Shown: positions 8,020 to 15,249 of the stretch, in pieces
Position numbering within the stretch: the stretch's first letter is position 1
Layout of the letters: every line of letters begins with the position of its first letter
From: CATQHS01 sp965203375
GTDB lineage: Bacteria > Actinomycetota > Acidimicrobiia > Acidimicrobiales > Aldehydirespiratoraceae
NCBI GenBank assembly: GCA_965203375.1
Contig: OZ241886.1
Location: 310,001-374,000 of the forward strand
Direction of reading: 5' to 3'
Length of the DNA stretch: 64,000 nucleotides
The notes under the pieces: generated by a model
Database searches by the model: none
The model's input: only the letters and a program-made list of their open reading frames with translations
What the model was told of the DNA's origin: nothing
Translations under genes and position numbers: made by a program

Positions 8020-8094
8020 TTTAGAGTAGCAGTAAAACCCCAGGTCAGCGGGGTGAAAATGTTTAGAGTAGTGTTACAGTAGGGTTTACAGTAG
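7997..8094. repeat. Right flanking repeat of the AlbA_2 gene
   Basis: It contains the same ordered blocks as 6432-6521: a CTACTG inverted repeat, TAAAACCCCAGGTCAGC (8033-8049) and TTACAGTAGGGTTTACAGT (8074-8092). It also holds two copies of TTTAGAGTAG 42 nt apart. Confidence 0.55.
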
Positions 8095-8131
8095 AAGCTC
8101 GGAGCCGCCGGGGGCTGGCTCCGGCGGTGGG

Positions 8132-8452
8132 TTAGCTGAAGCTTTGGCCGCAGCCGCAGGTGCGCTGGGCGTTGGGGTTGTCGATGGAGAAGCCGGCGTC
8201 TTGGAGGCCGTCCTTGTAGTCGAGGGTGGCCCCTTCGAGCAGCATCGCCGAGGACGTGTCCACCACCACTTCGATGGCCCCGAAGGCGGCCTTGCGGTCG
8301 TCGTCGCCGAACTCGGTGTCGAAGTACATCTCGTAGGAGAAGCCGGAGCAGCCGCCGGGACGCACCGCCACCCGCAGAGCGAGGCCCTCCTCGTTCTCGG
8401 CCTCGATTAGCTCGGAGACCTTGCTGGCGGCGTTCTCGGTGAGGGTGATCAC
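8132..8452 (-). CDS. erpA: A-type iron-sulfur carrier, ErpA/IscA family (106 aa)
   Basis: This HesB/IscA/ErpA-type carrier delivers or inserts Fe-S clusters. The three conserved cysteines are present as RPGGCSGF near residue 35 and CGCG near the C-terminus (TCGCGQSFS). The length of 106 residues is typical. It is divergently placed next to the Mrp-type Fe-S carrier ATPase, which supports a joint role in Fe-S maturation in the cytoplasm. The erpA-like assignment within the A-type family is a best guess; other A-type carriers look similar. Confidence 0.88.
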   Translation of the reverse strand: MITLTENAASKVSELIEAENEEGLALRVAVRPGGCSGFSYEMYFDTEFGDDDRKAAFGAIEVVVDTSSAMLLEGATLDYKDGLQDAGFSIDNPNAQRTCGCGQSFS

Positions 8453-8568
8453 GATGACCTCCGGAGGGAAAGATCGTCGGGCGCTTGATTCGGGCGGGAC
8501 CGGCGGAGCCGATTCCGGCCCTCAGCCTACCCACAGACAACCCGGAAGGCCACGGTAGCCTTCCGCGG

Positions 8569-9744
8569 GTGACAGCCGTCCAACCCGCGGCGGAGGAGGT
8601 GACCCGTCTCCTCGAAGGCGTCATCGACCCAGAGCTGGGCAGCAACATCGTCGAGCTGGGCATGGCCCGGGGGGTGGTCGTCAACCCCGACGGGCAGGTG
8701 AGCGTGGAAATCGCCCTCACCACCGCGGGCTGCCCGCTGCGGGCCCAGATCCAGCGCGACGTGAAGGCCCGGCTGGAGTCGATGCCGGGGGTGACCGGCG
8801 TGAGGATCGCCTGGGCCGAGCTCAACCAGGAGGAGAAGGCGGCGGCCATGGCCAAAGCCCGCTGGAACGCGGCCGGCAACGCCCCGGCCACCTCCATCCC
8901 CCCCGCCACCAAGGTGCTGATGGTCGCCAGCGGCAAGGGCGGGGTCGGCAAGTCGACGGTCACCGTCAACCTGGCCGCGGCGCTGGCCGCCGAGGGGTAC
9001 CGGGTGGGGGTGATGGACGCCGACATCTGGGGGTTCTCGATCCCCCGGATGCTGGGAGTGGACGGGGAGCTGCGCTCGCTCGACGGCAAGATCGTGCCGC
9101 TGACCCGCCGGATCGGCCCCGGCCGGGTGGACGTGGTGTCGATGGGGTTCCTGGTCGACCGGGAGGACTCGGCGCTGATGTGGCGGGGCTTCATGCTCAG
9201 CCGAGCCGTGCAGCACTTCTGCGAGGACGTGCGCTGGAGCGACGACCTCGACTACCTGCTCATCGACATGCCCCCCGGCACCGGCGACGTCCAGATGGGC
9301 CTGGCCCGCCGCCTCCCCCGGGCCGAGATGATCGTGGTCACCACCCCGGCTTTGGCCGCCCAGAAGGTGGCGGCCCGGGTGGTGGACATGGGCCGCAAGA
9401 ACTACCTGCGGGTGGTGGGCGTGATCGAGAACATGTCCGAGCTGGTGACCCCCTCCGGGGAGCGCTACGCCGTGTTCGGCGCCGGCGGTGGGGACAAGCT
9501 GGCCGAGGAGGTGGGCGCGGTCCTGCTGGGCCGCATCCCGCTTGAGACCGCAGTGTCCGCCGGGGCCGACCGGGGCGAGCCGGCCGCCCTGGGCGAAGGC
9601 CCCGCGGCCGAGGCCTTCCGGGATGTGGCCCGCAAGCTGGCCGACGAGCATGTGCCGCCGGTGCAGATGGCCGGGTGCAGCGCCCGCATCCTCGACGCGG
9701 CCCTGTCTGCCCTCGACGCGGCCGACGCGGCCGAGCCCCGCTAA
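8569..9744 (+). CDS. mrp: Mrp/ApbC family Fe-S carrier P-loop ATPase (391 aa)
   Basis: An N-terminal MIP18/DUF59 domain (IDPELGSNIVELGM, about 1-95) is followed by a ParA-type ATPase with the deviant Walker A SGKGGVGKS, DADIWGFSIPRMLG, and the DMPPGTGD Walker B region. As in other actinobacterial Mrp proteins, the C-terminal CxxC is missing: the region reads ENMSELVTPSGERYAVFG. The GTG at 8569 is preferred because the DUF59 domain begins soon after; a longer frame extends to 8485 without homology. It is divergent from the erpA-type gene. It is likely to act in cytoplasmic Fe-S cluster transfer. Confidence 0.88.
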   Translation: MTAVQPAAEEVTRLLEGVIDPELGSNIVELGMARGVVVNPDGQVSVEIALTTAGCPLRAQIQRDVKARLESMPGVTGVRIAWAELNQEEKAAAMAKARWNAAGNAPATSIPPATKVLMVASGKGGVGKSTVTVNLAAALAAEGYRVGVMDADIWGFSIPRMLGVDGELRSLDGKIVPLTRRIGPGRVDVVSMGFLVDREDSALMWRGFMLSRAVQHFCEDVRWSDDLDYLLIDMPPGTGDVQMGLARRLPRAEMIVVTTPALAAQKVAARVVDMGRKNYLRVVGVIENMSELVTPSGERYAVFGAGGGDKLAEEVGAVLLGRIPLETAVSAGADRGEPAALGEGPAAEAFRDVARKLADEHVPPVQMAGCSARILDAALSALDAADAAEPR

Positions 9745-9747
9745 ATC

Positions 9748-10143
9748 TCAGCCGTCGAGGTCTATCGGGCCGTAGTTGATCTGCAGGCGGTGGCGAAACC
9801 GTTTCACCAGCATCGTGCGGACGATGATCCGGGTGGGCGGGGCCAGCAGCACCAGGCCGAGGGCGTCGGTGAGGAAGCCCGGCGTGAGCATCAGCGCCCC
9901 GGCGACCAGGATCAACAGGCCGTCCACCAGCTCGTTGCCCGGCACCTGGCCCTGATCCAGCCGCTCCCGGACCCGGTTCAGCACCCACAGGCCCTCCCGG
10001 CGCACCAGCCAGGCCCCGACCACCGAAACCAGGATCAACAGTCCGATGGTCTGAAAGGTCCCGATCCCGACCGCCACCCGCACGATCACGTACAGCTCCA
10101 AGATCGGCACCCCGATCAGAAGCGCCACCAGCACCGCAAGCAC
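9748..10143 (-). CDS. fxsA: FxsA family membrane protein (131 aa)
   Basis: The protein has the FxsA layout: an N-terminal hydrophobic helix ending ILELYVIVRVA, a second helix (TIGLLILVSVVGAWLVRREG), and a third (LVDGLLILVAGALMLTPGFLTD) with the characteristic LTPGFLTD motif, then a charged tail. E. coli FxsA protects F plasmid strains from phage T7 exclusion; the actinobacterial role is not known. The start is GTG at 10143 with a GGCGGG-like site before it. It converges on the mrp gene, with stop codons 3 nt apart. Confidence 0.85.
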   Translation of the reverse strand: MLAVLVALLIGVPILELYVIVRVAVGIGTFQTIGLLILVSVVGAWLVRREGLWVLNRVRERLDQGQVPGNELVDGLLILVAGALMLTPGFLTDALGLVLLAPPTRIIVRTMLVKRFRHRLQINYGPIDLDG

Positions 10144-10210
10144 CCCGCCATGGTAGGCCCAAGCCCTTCAGCGCAGGCCAGGTTTCGGCTGGCGGCGATT
10201 TACGCGTGGG

Positions 10211-10249
10211 CTTTGCGCGTTAGTTTTTGGGTTAAGGCAGCGCGCAAAG
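10211..10249. repeat. Inverted repeat in the fxsA / RNA-ligase intergenic region
   Basis: CTTTGCGCG and CGCGCAAAG form perfect 9-bp arms around a 21-nt spacer. Two more GCGCAAAG/GCGCAAGC-like motifs follow before 10310. It lies between two minus-strand genes. There is no clear U-tract, so a terminator role is uncertain. Nothing else is seen in the 210-nt gap. Confidence 0.4.
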
Positions 10250-10353
10250 TTTTGCATTCCGGCGCAAAGACCCGGCTCTGAAACGCCTCTGCGCGCAAGC
10301 GGTGCGCGATGTCATATCCGCCGCGCTGTTGAGCCGCCCGGCGCCGTCGGCGG

Positions 10354-11541
10354 TCATTGCGGTTGCGGTTCGTCGGGGTCGGGGGTGGCGGCCCGCCAGA
10401 TTTCGGCGTGGGCGGCCCAGGCGCCGCGGCGGAGCCCGAAGCACGGGCCGGGGTGCAGGCCCTGCTCGGCGGTGAGCCGGCGGGCAGCTTCGGCGAAGGC
10501 CCGGTCGGGATGCGTCGAAGCCGCGGCTTCAGCGGCCGCCGCTTCGACGATGGCCTTGTAGCGGCCGGTGAGGTCGGCCACCCGGGCCCGGATGGAGGCG
10601 ACGGTCTCGTCGAACCAGGGCCAGAGTTCCTCGGGCAGGTCCTGCCGGTACCCGTCGATGCTGGGGCCTCGGGCGCCGTGGAGGCGGCTGAGCACCTCGT
10701 CGGGGTTCAGCTTCAGCCGCGAGCCGATGGCCCGGTGGTCTTCGCTGTGGGCGCTCATGGCCTCCACGGCCGCCACCGCCCACACCCGCCGGGCGTTGAG
10801 CCCGTACTTCAGCCGGTGCAGGTCGACGTAACGGCCGGACTTGACCTTCACCCGCAGATGGGGTCCGCTGCCGCCGGTGTCGAATCGGACCACGAACCCC
10901 TCTGCGAGGACGCCGTCGGAGTCCTCTTCGGTGTGGGCGACCACCTCGCCGATGGACCCGAACCGGCGGTCGGCGGCCACCGGGCCGGGCCAGTCGATGG
11001 CGTCGAGGGGCAGGTCCGCTCCGGTGCCGATGTCGATGACGGCCAGCAGCACCAGGTCGCGGGTGGTTCCGTAATCGACCAGGATCCGGTTCTCGGGGTA
11101 GATCACCTCGAACAGAGGGGTGACGTCCGGCCCGAACCGGACCGCGGCGTAGCGCTCGCGCCATATCTCGGTGGCCTGCTGACCCTGCGGCGAGTCGAGC
11201 CGGCCCCGGGTGGTGATCCTGGTCTCGCCGCCGTGCCGGTAGGCGATGCCCAAGGAGCCGTCCAGCTTCTCGGTGACGTGCATGGCGCAGTCGTCGGGGA
11301 TCATCGGGGCGTGGGGCTCCTGCACCCCGAAGAACTTGGGGAACGGCCGGGCCACCACCTCGCCCCCGGAGTCCACCACCAGCCCCCGGCAGAGGGTGGT
11401 CACCTCATCCCAGGTCTCCGAGTAGGTGGCCTTGTTGGTGTAGTTCAGTATCCGCAAGTCGCCGTGGCGCCGGTCGGTGACCAGCCCCCCGTCCACGGCT
11501 GACCGGAGCCGGTCGAGGTCGATCAGGTCCGATAAGCGCAT
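10354..11541 (-). CDS. T4 RNA ligase 1-like (Rnl1/RnlA) ATP-dependent RNA ligase (395 aa)
   Basis: This protein belongs to the covalent nucleotidyltransferases that join RNA ends through AMP-ligase and AMP-RNA intermediates. Motif I is EKLDGSLG with the predicted adenylated Lys at residue 92. Upstream is the Rnl1-like ATYSETWDEVTTLCRGLVVD block. Later come EGFVVRF (motif IV type) and LRVKVKSGRYV (motif V type). The C-terminal 130 residues are helical and specific to this protein. Start ATG 11541 is supported by a TATAGT box ending 7 nt upstream, which suggests a leaderless mRNA. No kinase, phosphatase or RtcB partner is adjacent, so the RNA repaired is unknown. Confidence 0.78.
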   Translation of the reverse strand: MRLSDLIDLDRLRSAVDGGLVTDRRHGDLRILNYTNKATYSETWDEVTTLCRGLVVDSGGEVVARPFPKFFGVQEPHAPMIPDDCAMHVTEKLDGSLGIAYRHGGETRITTRGRLDSPQGQQATEIWRERYAAVRFGPDVTPLFEVIYPENRILVDYGTTRDLVLLAVIDIGTGADLPLDAIDWPGPVAADRRFGSIGEVVAHTEEDSDGVLAEGFVVRFDTGGSGPHLRVKVKSGRYVDLHRLKYGLNARRVWAVAAVEAMSAHSEDHRAIGSRLKLNPDEVLSRLHGARGPSIDGYRQDLPEELWPWFDETVASIRARVADLTGRYKAIVEAAAAEAAASTHPDRAFAEAARRLTAEQGLHPGPCFGLRRGAWAAHAEIWRAATPDPDEPQPQ

Positions 11542-11548
11542 GCCTTGC

Positions 11549-11554
11549 ACTATA
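11549..11554 (-). promoter_or_regulatory. -10 box for the RNA ligase gene
   Basis: TATAGT on the minus strand ends 7 nt before the ATG in an AT-rich stretch that stands out from the GC-rich surroundings. This spacing predicts transcription starting at or next to the start codon. No good -35 is seen. Confidence 0.45.
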
Positions 11555-11652
11555 TCTAAATAGACTGACAACCAACAAAGACACTCGCGGTCCATCCCGG
11601 CGAGTCGGCTCAAGCCGCCTCCCAGTGGGCTGGCCGGGCCGGACGGGTGGGC

Positions 11653-11790
11653 CGGACCCGCAGACCCAGGCTGATTCCGCAGTCTGCTGAGCGCGACGAG
11701 GTGTGGACCGGTACCCGTGATTCGCAGGCCAGGCCGACTTCTGCAGTCTGCTGAGCGCGACGGGGTGTGGACCGTGGCCGTAGTCCGCGG
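11653..11790. repeat. 64-nt tandem repeat upstream of selA
   Basis: GCAGTCTGCTGAGCGCGACG occurs at 11679 and 11743, followed by (A/G)GGTGTGGACCG in both. The flanking CCGGACCCG / CCGGTACCCG / CCGTGGCCG blocks show two and a half units. The last, partial unit runs towards the GTG start of selA. No RNA structure or gene is recognised here. Confidence 0.6.
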
Positions 11791-11820
11791 GCCCGGGCTG
11801 GTCCGTTTAGCCTGGCTGGC

Positions 11821-13083
11821 GTGACCGGCTCGGAGCGCCCGCCTTCGGTGGACCGGCTGGCCCGCTCGCTGGCCGACTCCGGGCTGCCCCATCCGCTGCT
11901 GGTCGACGCCGCTAGGACCGCCATCGCCGCTGGCGACCCCGGCTCGGCCCCGGACCGGGCCGACGCCATCCGCCGAAGCCTGCTGGCCCCGGTCATAAAC
12001 GGCACCGGGGTGCTGCTCCACACCAACCTGGGCCGGGCCCCGCTGGCCTGGACCCAGGAGGCCGCCTACTCGAACCTGGAGTTCGACCTGGCCACCGGCG
12101 AGCGGGGCTCGAGGATGGACGCCGCCCCCGCCCTTCTGGCCCGGGCCTGCGGGGCCGAGTCCGCGGTGGTGGTGAACAACGGCGCGGCCGCCGTCCTGCT
12201 GGTGCTGGCCGGGCTGGCCGAGGGCCGCGACGTGGTGGTGTCCAGGGGCGAGCTGGTGGAGATCGGCGGCGGCTTCCGCATCCCCGACGTGATGGCCCGC
12301 TCCGGGGCCCGCCTGGTGGAGGTGGGAACCACCAACCGCACCCGCCGGGCTGACTACGAGGCCGCGGTGGCCGACCCGGCCAACGACGCGGCGCTGGTGA
12401 TGAGAGTCCACCAGTCCAACTACCGGATCGTGGGGTTCACCGAGGCCCCGGCGGTGGCCGAGCTGGCCGACCTGGGGCCTCCGCTGGCCGCCGACATCGG
12501 CTCGGGCCTGCTCGACAGCCGCTGCCCGTGGCTGCCGACCGGCCCGCCGGGATGGCTTCGAGGGGAGCCAGCCGCCCGCCAGACGCTGGCCGCGGGCGCG
12601 GCGCTGACGGTCTTCTCCGGCGACAAGCTCCTCGGCGGCCCCCAGGCCGGGATCATCGCCGGCCGGGCCGACTTGGTGGCCGCCTGCGCCCGCCACCCCC
12701 TGGCCCGGACCCTGCGGCCCGGGGCCCTGGTGCTCGGCGCCCTTCAGCAGGTGGCGCTGGCCTACTTGAGAGGCGACGGGGCGGCCATACCGTTCTGGCG
12801 CATGGCCGCGGCCCCCGTCGAAGACCTCCGAGCCCGCACTGGCGCCTATGAGGGACTGAGCGTGGTGGAGGCGATGTCGGTGCCCGGCGGCGGCACCCTG
12901 CCCGGGGTGGAGATCCCCTCGGTGGGGGTGGCCGTGGCCGGCGACCACGCCGAAGCTCTGCGATCCCGGTCGAGGCCGATCATCGCCCGGGTGGCCGACG
13001 GCGCCACCGTGGTCGATCTGCGCACCATCGACCCCGCCGACGACGAAGAGGTGGCCGCGGCCCTGCGCAGCCTCGGCGGCTGA
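11821..13083 (+). CDS. selA: L-seryl-tRNA(Sec) selenium transferase SelA (420 aa)
   Basis: SelA is the PLP enzyme that converts Ser-tRNA(Sec) to Sec-tRNA(Sec) using selenophosphate. Recognisable blocks are INGTGVLLHTNLGRAPL, the acidic/Gly segment GERGSRMDAAPAL, the NNGAAAVLLVLAGL loop, ELVEIGGGFRIPDVM, and FSGDKLLGGPQAG with the PLP Lys. The length fits the family. The GTG start at 11821 is placed just before the first conserved helix. The TGA stop overlaps an ATG, and a 25-codon ORF then leads to selB, so the two are very likely one operon. Confidence 0.93.
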   Translation: MTGSERPPSVDRLARSLADSGLPHPLLVDAARTAIAAGDPGSAPDRADAIRRSLLAPVINGTGVLLHTNLGRAPLAWTQEAAYSNLEFDLATGERGSRMDAAPALLARACGAESAVVVNNGAAAVLLVLAGLAEGRDVVVSRGELVEIGGGFRIPDVMARSGARLVEVGTTNRTRRADYEAAVADPANDAALVMRVHQSNYRIVGFTEAPAVAELADLGPPLAADIGSGLLDSRCPWLPTGPPGWLRGEPAARQTLAAGAALTVFSGDKLLGGPQAGIIAGRADLVAACARHPLARTLRPGALVLGALQQVALAYLRGDGAAIPFWRMAAAPVEDLRARTGAYEGLSVVEAMSVPGGGTLPGVEIPSVGVAVAGDHAEALRSRSRPIIARVADGATVVDLRTIDPADDEEVAAALRSLGG

Positions 13084-13160
13084 TGCCCTCCGTCCGGATC
13101 GCCCGCCGCCGACCGCCGAACCGGCTGATGTCCGCCGCCGTCGCCCGCCGATCGGGCTGA
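13083..13160 (+). CDS. Relay mini-ORF between selA and selB (25 aa)
   Basis: Its ATG overlaps the selA stop and its TGA overlaps the selB ATG, both as CTGATG. A third CTGATG lies in between at about 13125, so the junction looks like an expanded repeat of one boundary. The peptide is Arg/Pro-rich without a domain. Start-to-start spacing is 77 nt, as at the hyuB/ligase junction. Confidence 0.35.
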   Translation: MPSVRIARRRPPNRLMSAAVARRSG

Positions 13161-14884
13161 TGCACGTCGTCGCCACCGCCGGGCACGTCGATCACGGCAA
13201 GAGCACCATCGTGCGGGCCCTGACCGGCACCGACCCCGACCGCCTCGACGAGGAGAAGCAGCGGGGCCTCACCATCGACCTCGGGTTCGCGTCGATGACG
13301 CTGCCGTCGGGCCGGGGCGCGGCCTTCATCGACGTCCCCGGCCACGTTCGCTTCCTGAAGAACATGCTGGCCGGGGTCAGCGGCGTGGACGCCTGCCTGT
13401 TCGCGGTGGCCGCCACCGAGGGCTGGAAGCCTCAGTCCGAGGAGCACCTGCGCATCCTCGAGCTGCTCGGGGTCGAGCGGGGCCTGGTGGCGCTCACCAA
13501 AGTCGGCCAGGCCGACGCGGACCTGATCGAGCTGGCCCGGCTCGACGTGGCCGAGCGGACGGCCGGGACCTTCCTGGCCGAGGCCCCGGTGGTGGCGGTG
13601 GACGTGGTGGCCGGGATCGGCGCCGGCGACCTCGCCGCGGCCCTCGACGACCTGCTGGTGGCCACCCCGCCCGCCGCCGACCGCGGCCGCCCCCGGCTGT
13701 GGATCGACCGGGTCTTCGCGGCCAAGGGCTCGGGCACGGTGGTGACCGGCACCCTGACCGGGGGCGAGGTGGGGGTCTCCGACTCGCTGCTGGCGCTGCC
13801 GGCCGAGCGGGCCGTGAGGGTGCGGGCCATCCAGAGCCTGCACCGCGACTGCGAGCGGATCGGACCCGGCAACCGGGTGGCCCTGAACCTGGCCGGCGTC
13901 GAACACCGACAGCTCGGCCGGGGCGACGCGGTGGTCGGGCCGGGGCAGTGGCACGCCGCCGCCATGGTGGACGCCGAGCTGTCGGTGCTGGCCGCCCTCG
14001 ACCACCCTCTGACCCGCCGCGGCGCCTACCTGGCCTACGTCGGCTCCGGCGAGCATCCGGTGCGGGTGCGGGTGCTCGGCGCGGCCGCCATCGAGCCGGG
14101 CCGCGCCGGGCCGGTGCGCCTGCACCTCCCGTCGCCTCTGCCCCTGCTGCCCGGCGACCGGTTCATCCTCCGCGAGTCGGGCCGGTCAGAGACGGTGGGC
14201 GGCGGCGTGGTGCTGGACGTCGATCCCGTCCTGCCCGCCGCCCGGGCCCGGCCCGACCGGTCGGTGGAGCGGGTGGTGGCCGAGCGGGGCCGCATCGCCG
14301 TCGACCGCCTGGAGCGGCTGACCGGCGTCCGGCGAGAGCCCGACGTGGGGGAATGGGCGGTGGACCCCGAGCACTTGGAGGCCGTCCGGGCCCGGCTGGC
14401 CGCAGCCGTGGCCGCCGCCGGACCGCTGGGCCTGGACCTGGCCTCGCTGGACGAGCTGGAGCGGGCCGTGGCCGCCGACCTGCCCGGGGTGGAGGTGGCC
14501 GCGGGCCGGGCCCGGGCGGCGGACCGCCCCGATCCGCTGGCCGGCCACCCCTTCGTGGCCGCGGCCGCGGCCGCGCCCTTCTCGCCCCCGGCCCCCGACG
14601 GCGTCGACCCCGGCGAGCTGCGGGAGCTGGTGCGCCGGGGCGACTTGGTGGAGGAGGGCGGCGTGCATTTCGCGGCTTCGGCTGTGGATGACGCCGCCGC
14701 GGTGCTGGCCGATCTTCTGGCCGCCAAGCCGTCGGGGGTGACGGTGGCCGAGATCCGCGACGCCTGGGGCACCTCCCGCAAGTACGCGCTGGGGCTGCTG
14801 GCCCGCCTTGACGCCACCGGGGTCACCCGCCGCCGGGGCGACCTCCGCATCGCCGGCCCCCGCCTGCCCGATAAAGAACTCTGA
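13160..14884 (+). CDS. selB: Selenocysteine-specific elongation factor SelB (574 aa)
   Basis: SelB carries Sec-tRNA(Sec) to UGA codons preceded or followed by a SECIS. The GTPase domain has GHVDHGKS (8-15), the G2/G3 region QRGLTIDLGFAS and DVPGH, and TKVG in place of NKxD, as is usual for SelB. EF-Tu-like beta barrels follow (GTVVTGTL, GNRVALNLAG). The C-terminal part contains winged-helix repeats that in known SelB read the SECIS RNA. The length is slightly short but complete. Neither selC nor selD is seen in the window. Confidence 0.93.
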   Translation: MHVVATAGHVDHGKSTIVRALTGTDPDRLDEEKQRGLTIDLGFASMTLPSGRGAAFIDVPGHVRFLKNMLAGVSGVDACLFAVAATEGWKPQSEEHLRILELLGVERGLVALTKVGQADADLIELARLDVAERTAGTFLAEAPVVAVDVVAGIGAGDLAAALDDLLVATPPAADRGRPRLWIDRVFAAKGSGTVVTGTLTGGEVGVSDSLLALPAERAVRVRAIQSLHRDCERIGPGNRVALNLAGVEHRQLGRGDAVVGPGQWHAAAMVDAELSVLAALDHPLTRRGAYLAYVGSGEHPVRVRVLGAAAIEPGRAGPVRLHLPSPLPLLPGDRFILRESGRSETVGGGVVLDVDPVLPAARARPDRSVERVVAERGRIAVDRLERLTGVRREPDVGEWAVDPEHLEAVRARLAAAVAAAGPLGLDLASLDELERAVAADLPGVEVAAGRARAADRPDPLAGHPFVAAAAAAPFSPPAPDGVDPGELRELVRRGDLVEEGGVHFAASAVDDAAAVLADLLAAKPSGVTVAEIRDAWGTSRKYALGLLARLDATGVTRRRGDLRIAGPRLPDKEL

Positions 14885-14887
14885 CGG

Positions 14888-15157
14888 TCAGCCCGGCGCT
14901 ACGGCCAGCAGCCTCTCCCGCCGCTCCGACTCGTTGAGGCCGCCCCAGATGCCGTGCTGCTCGCGGATGTGAAGCGCGTACTCCAGGCAGTCCGAGCACA
15001 CCGAGCAGGTCCGGCAGATGGCCTTGGCCCGCTCCTCGCGCAGGCGCTTGTCCTCCCGCCGCTCGGTGCCGGTCGGGGGGAAGAAAATCGACGCGTGCGG
15101 ACCCCGGCAAGCGGCCCGCTTGCGCCATTCGAGCCTCTCTTCAGCCTGTAGCGCCAT
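14888..15157 (-). CDS. WhiB-family [4Fe-4S] transcriptional regulator (89 aa)
   Basis: Cysteines C17, C48, C51 and C57 match the WhiB cluster ligands (with an extra Cys at 54), and GIWGG follows at the expected place. WhiB proteins bind [4Fe-4S], sense redox state or NO, and act on transcription with sigma factor region 4. The gene lies beside nfeD and the ArsA-type ATPase pair, the same neighbourhood as whiB4 in mycobacteria, so a WhiB4-like role is plausible. The ATG at 15157 is chosen. An in-frame GTG at 15253 overlapping the nfeD stop would add 32 residues. Confidence 0.92.
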   Translation of the reverse strand: MALQAEERLEWRKRAACRGPHASIFFPPTGTERREDKRLREERAKAICRTCSVCSDCLEYALHIREQHGIWGGLNESERRERLLAVAPG

Positions 15158-15249
15158 GACCCTCCCGAACGCCAGTGCCACACTTAGCAGACGCGCGCCC
15201 CTGTGGACAAGAGGAAACCGAAAAAATTTTCCAAAGAGATTTCGGCCCG

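Noticed and set aside
11653..11820. tRNA-Sec gene upstream of selA
   Set aside because: No UCA anticodon stem-loop, T-loop or long variable arm can be folded; the region is a tandem repeat.
10354..13176. A 940-residue minus-strand protein covering selA and the RNA ligase
   Set aside because: Only the part from 11541 downwards is RNA ligase; the rest is antisense to selA.
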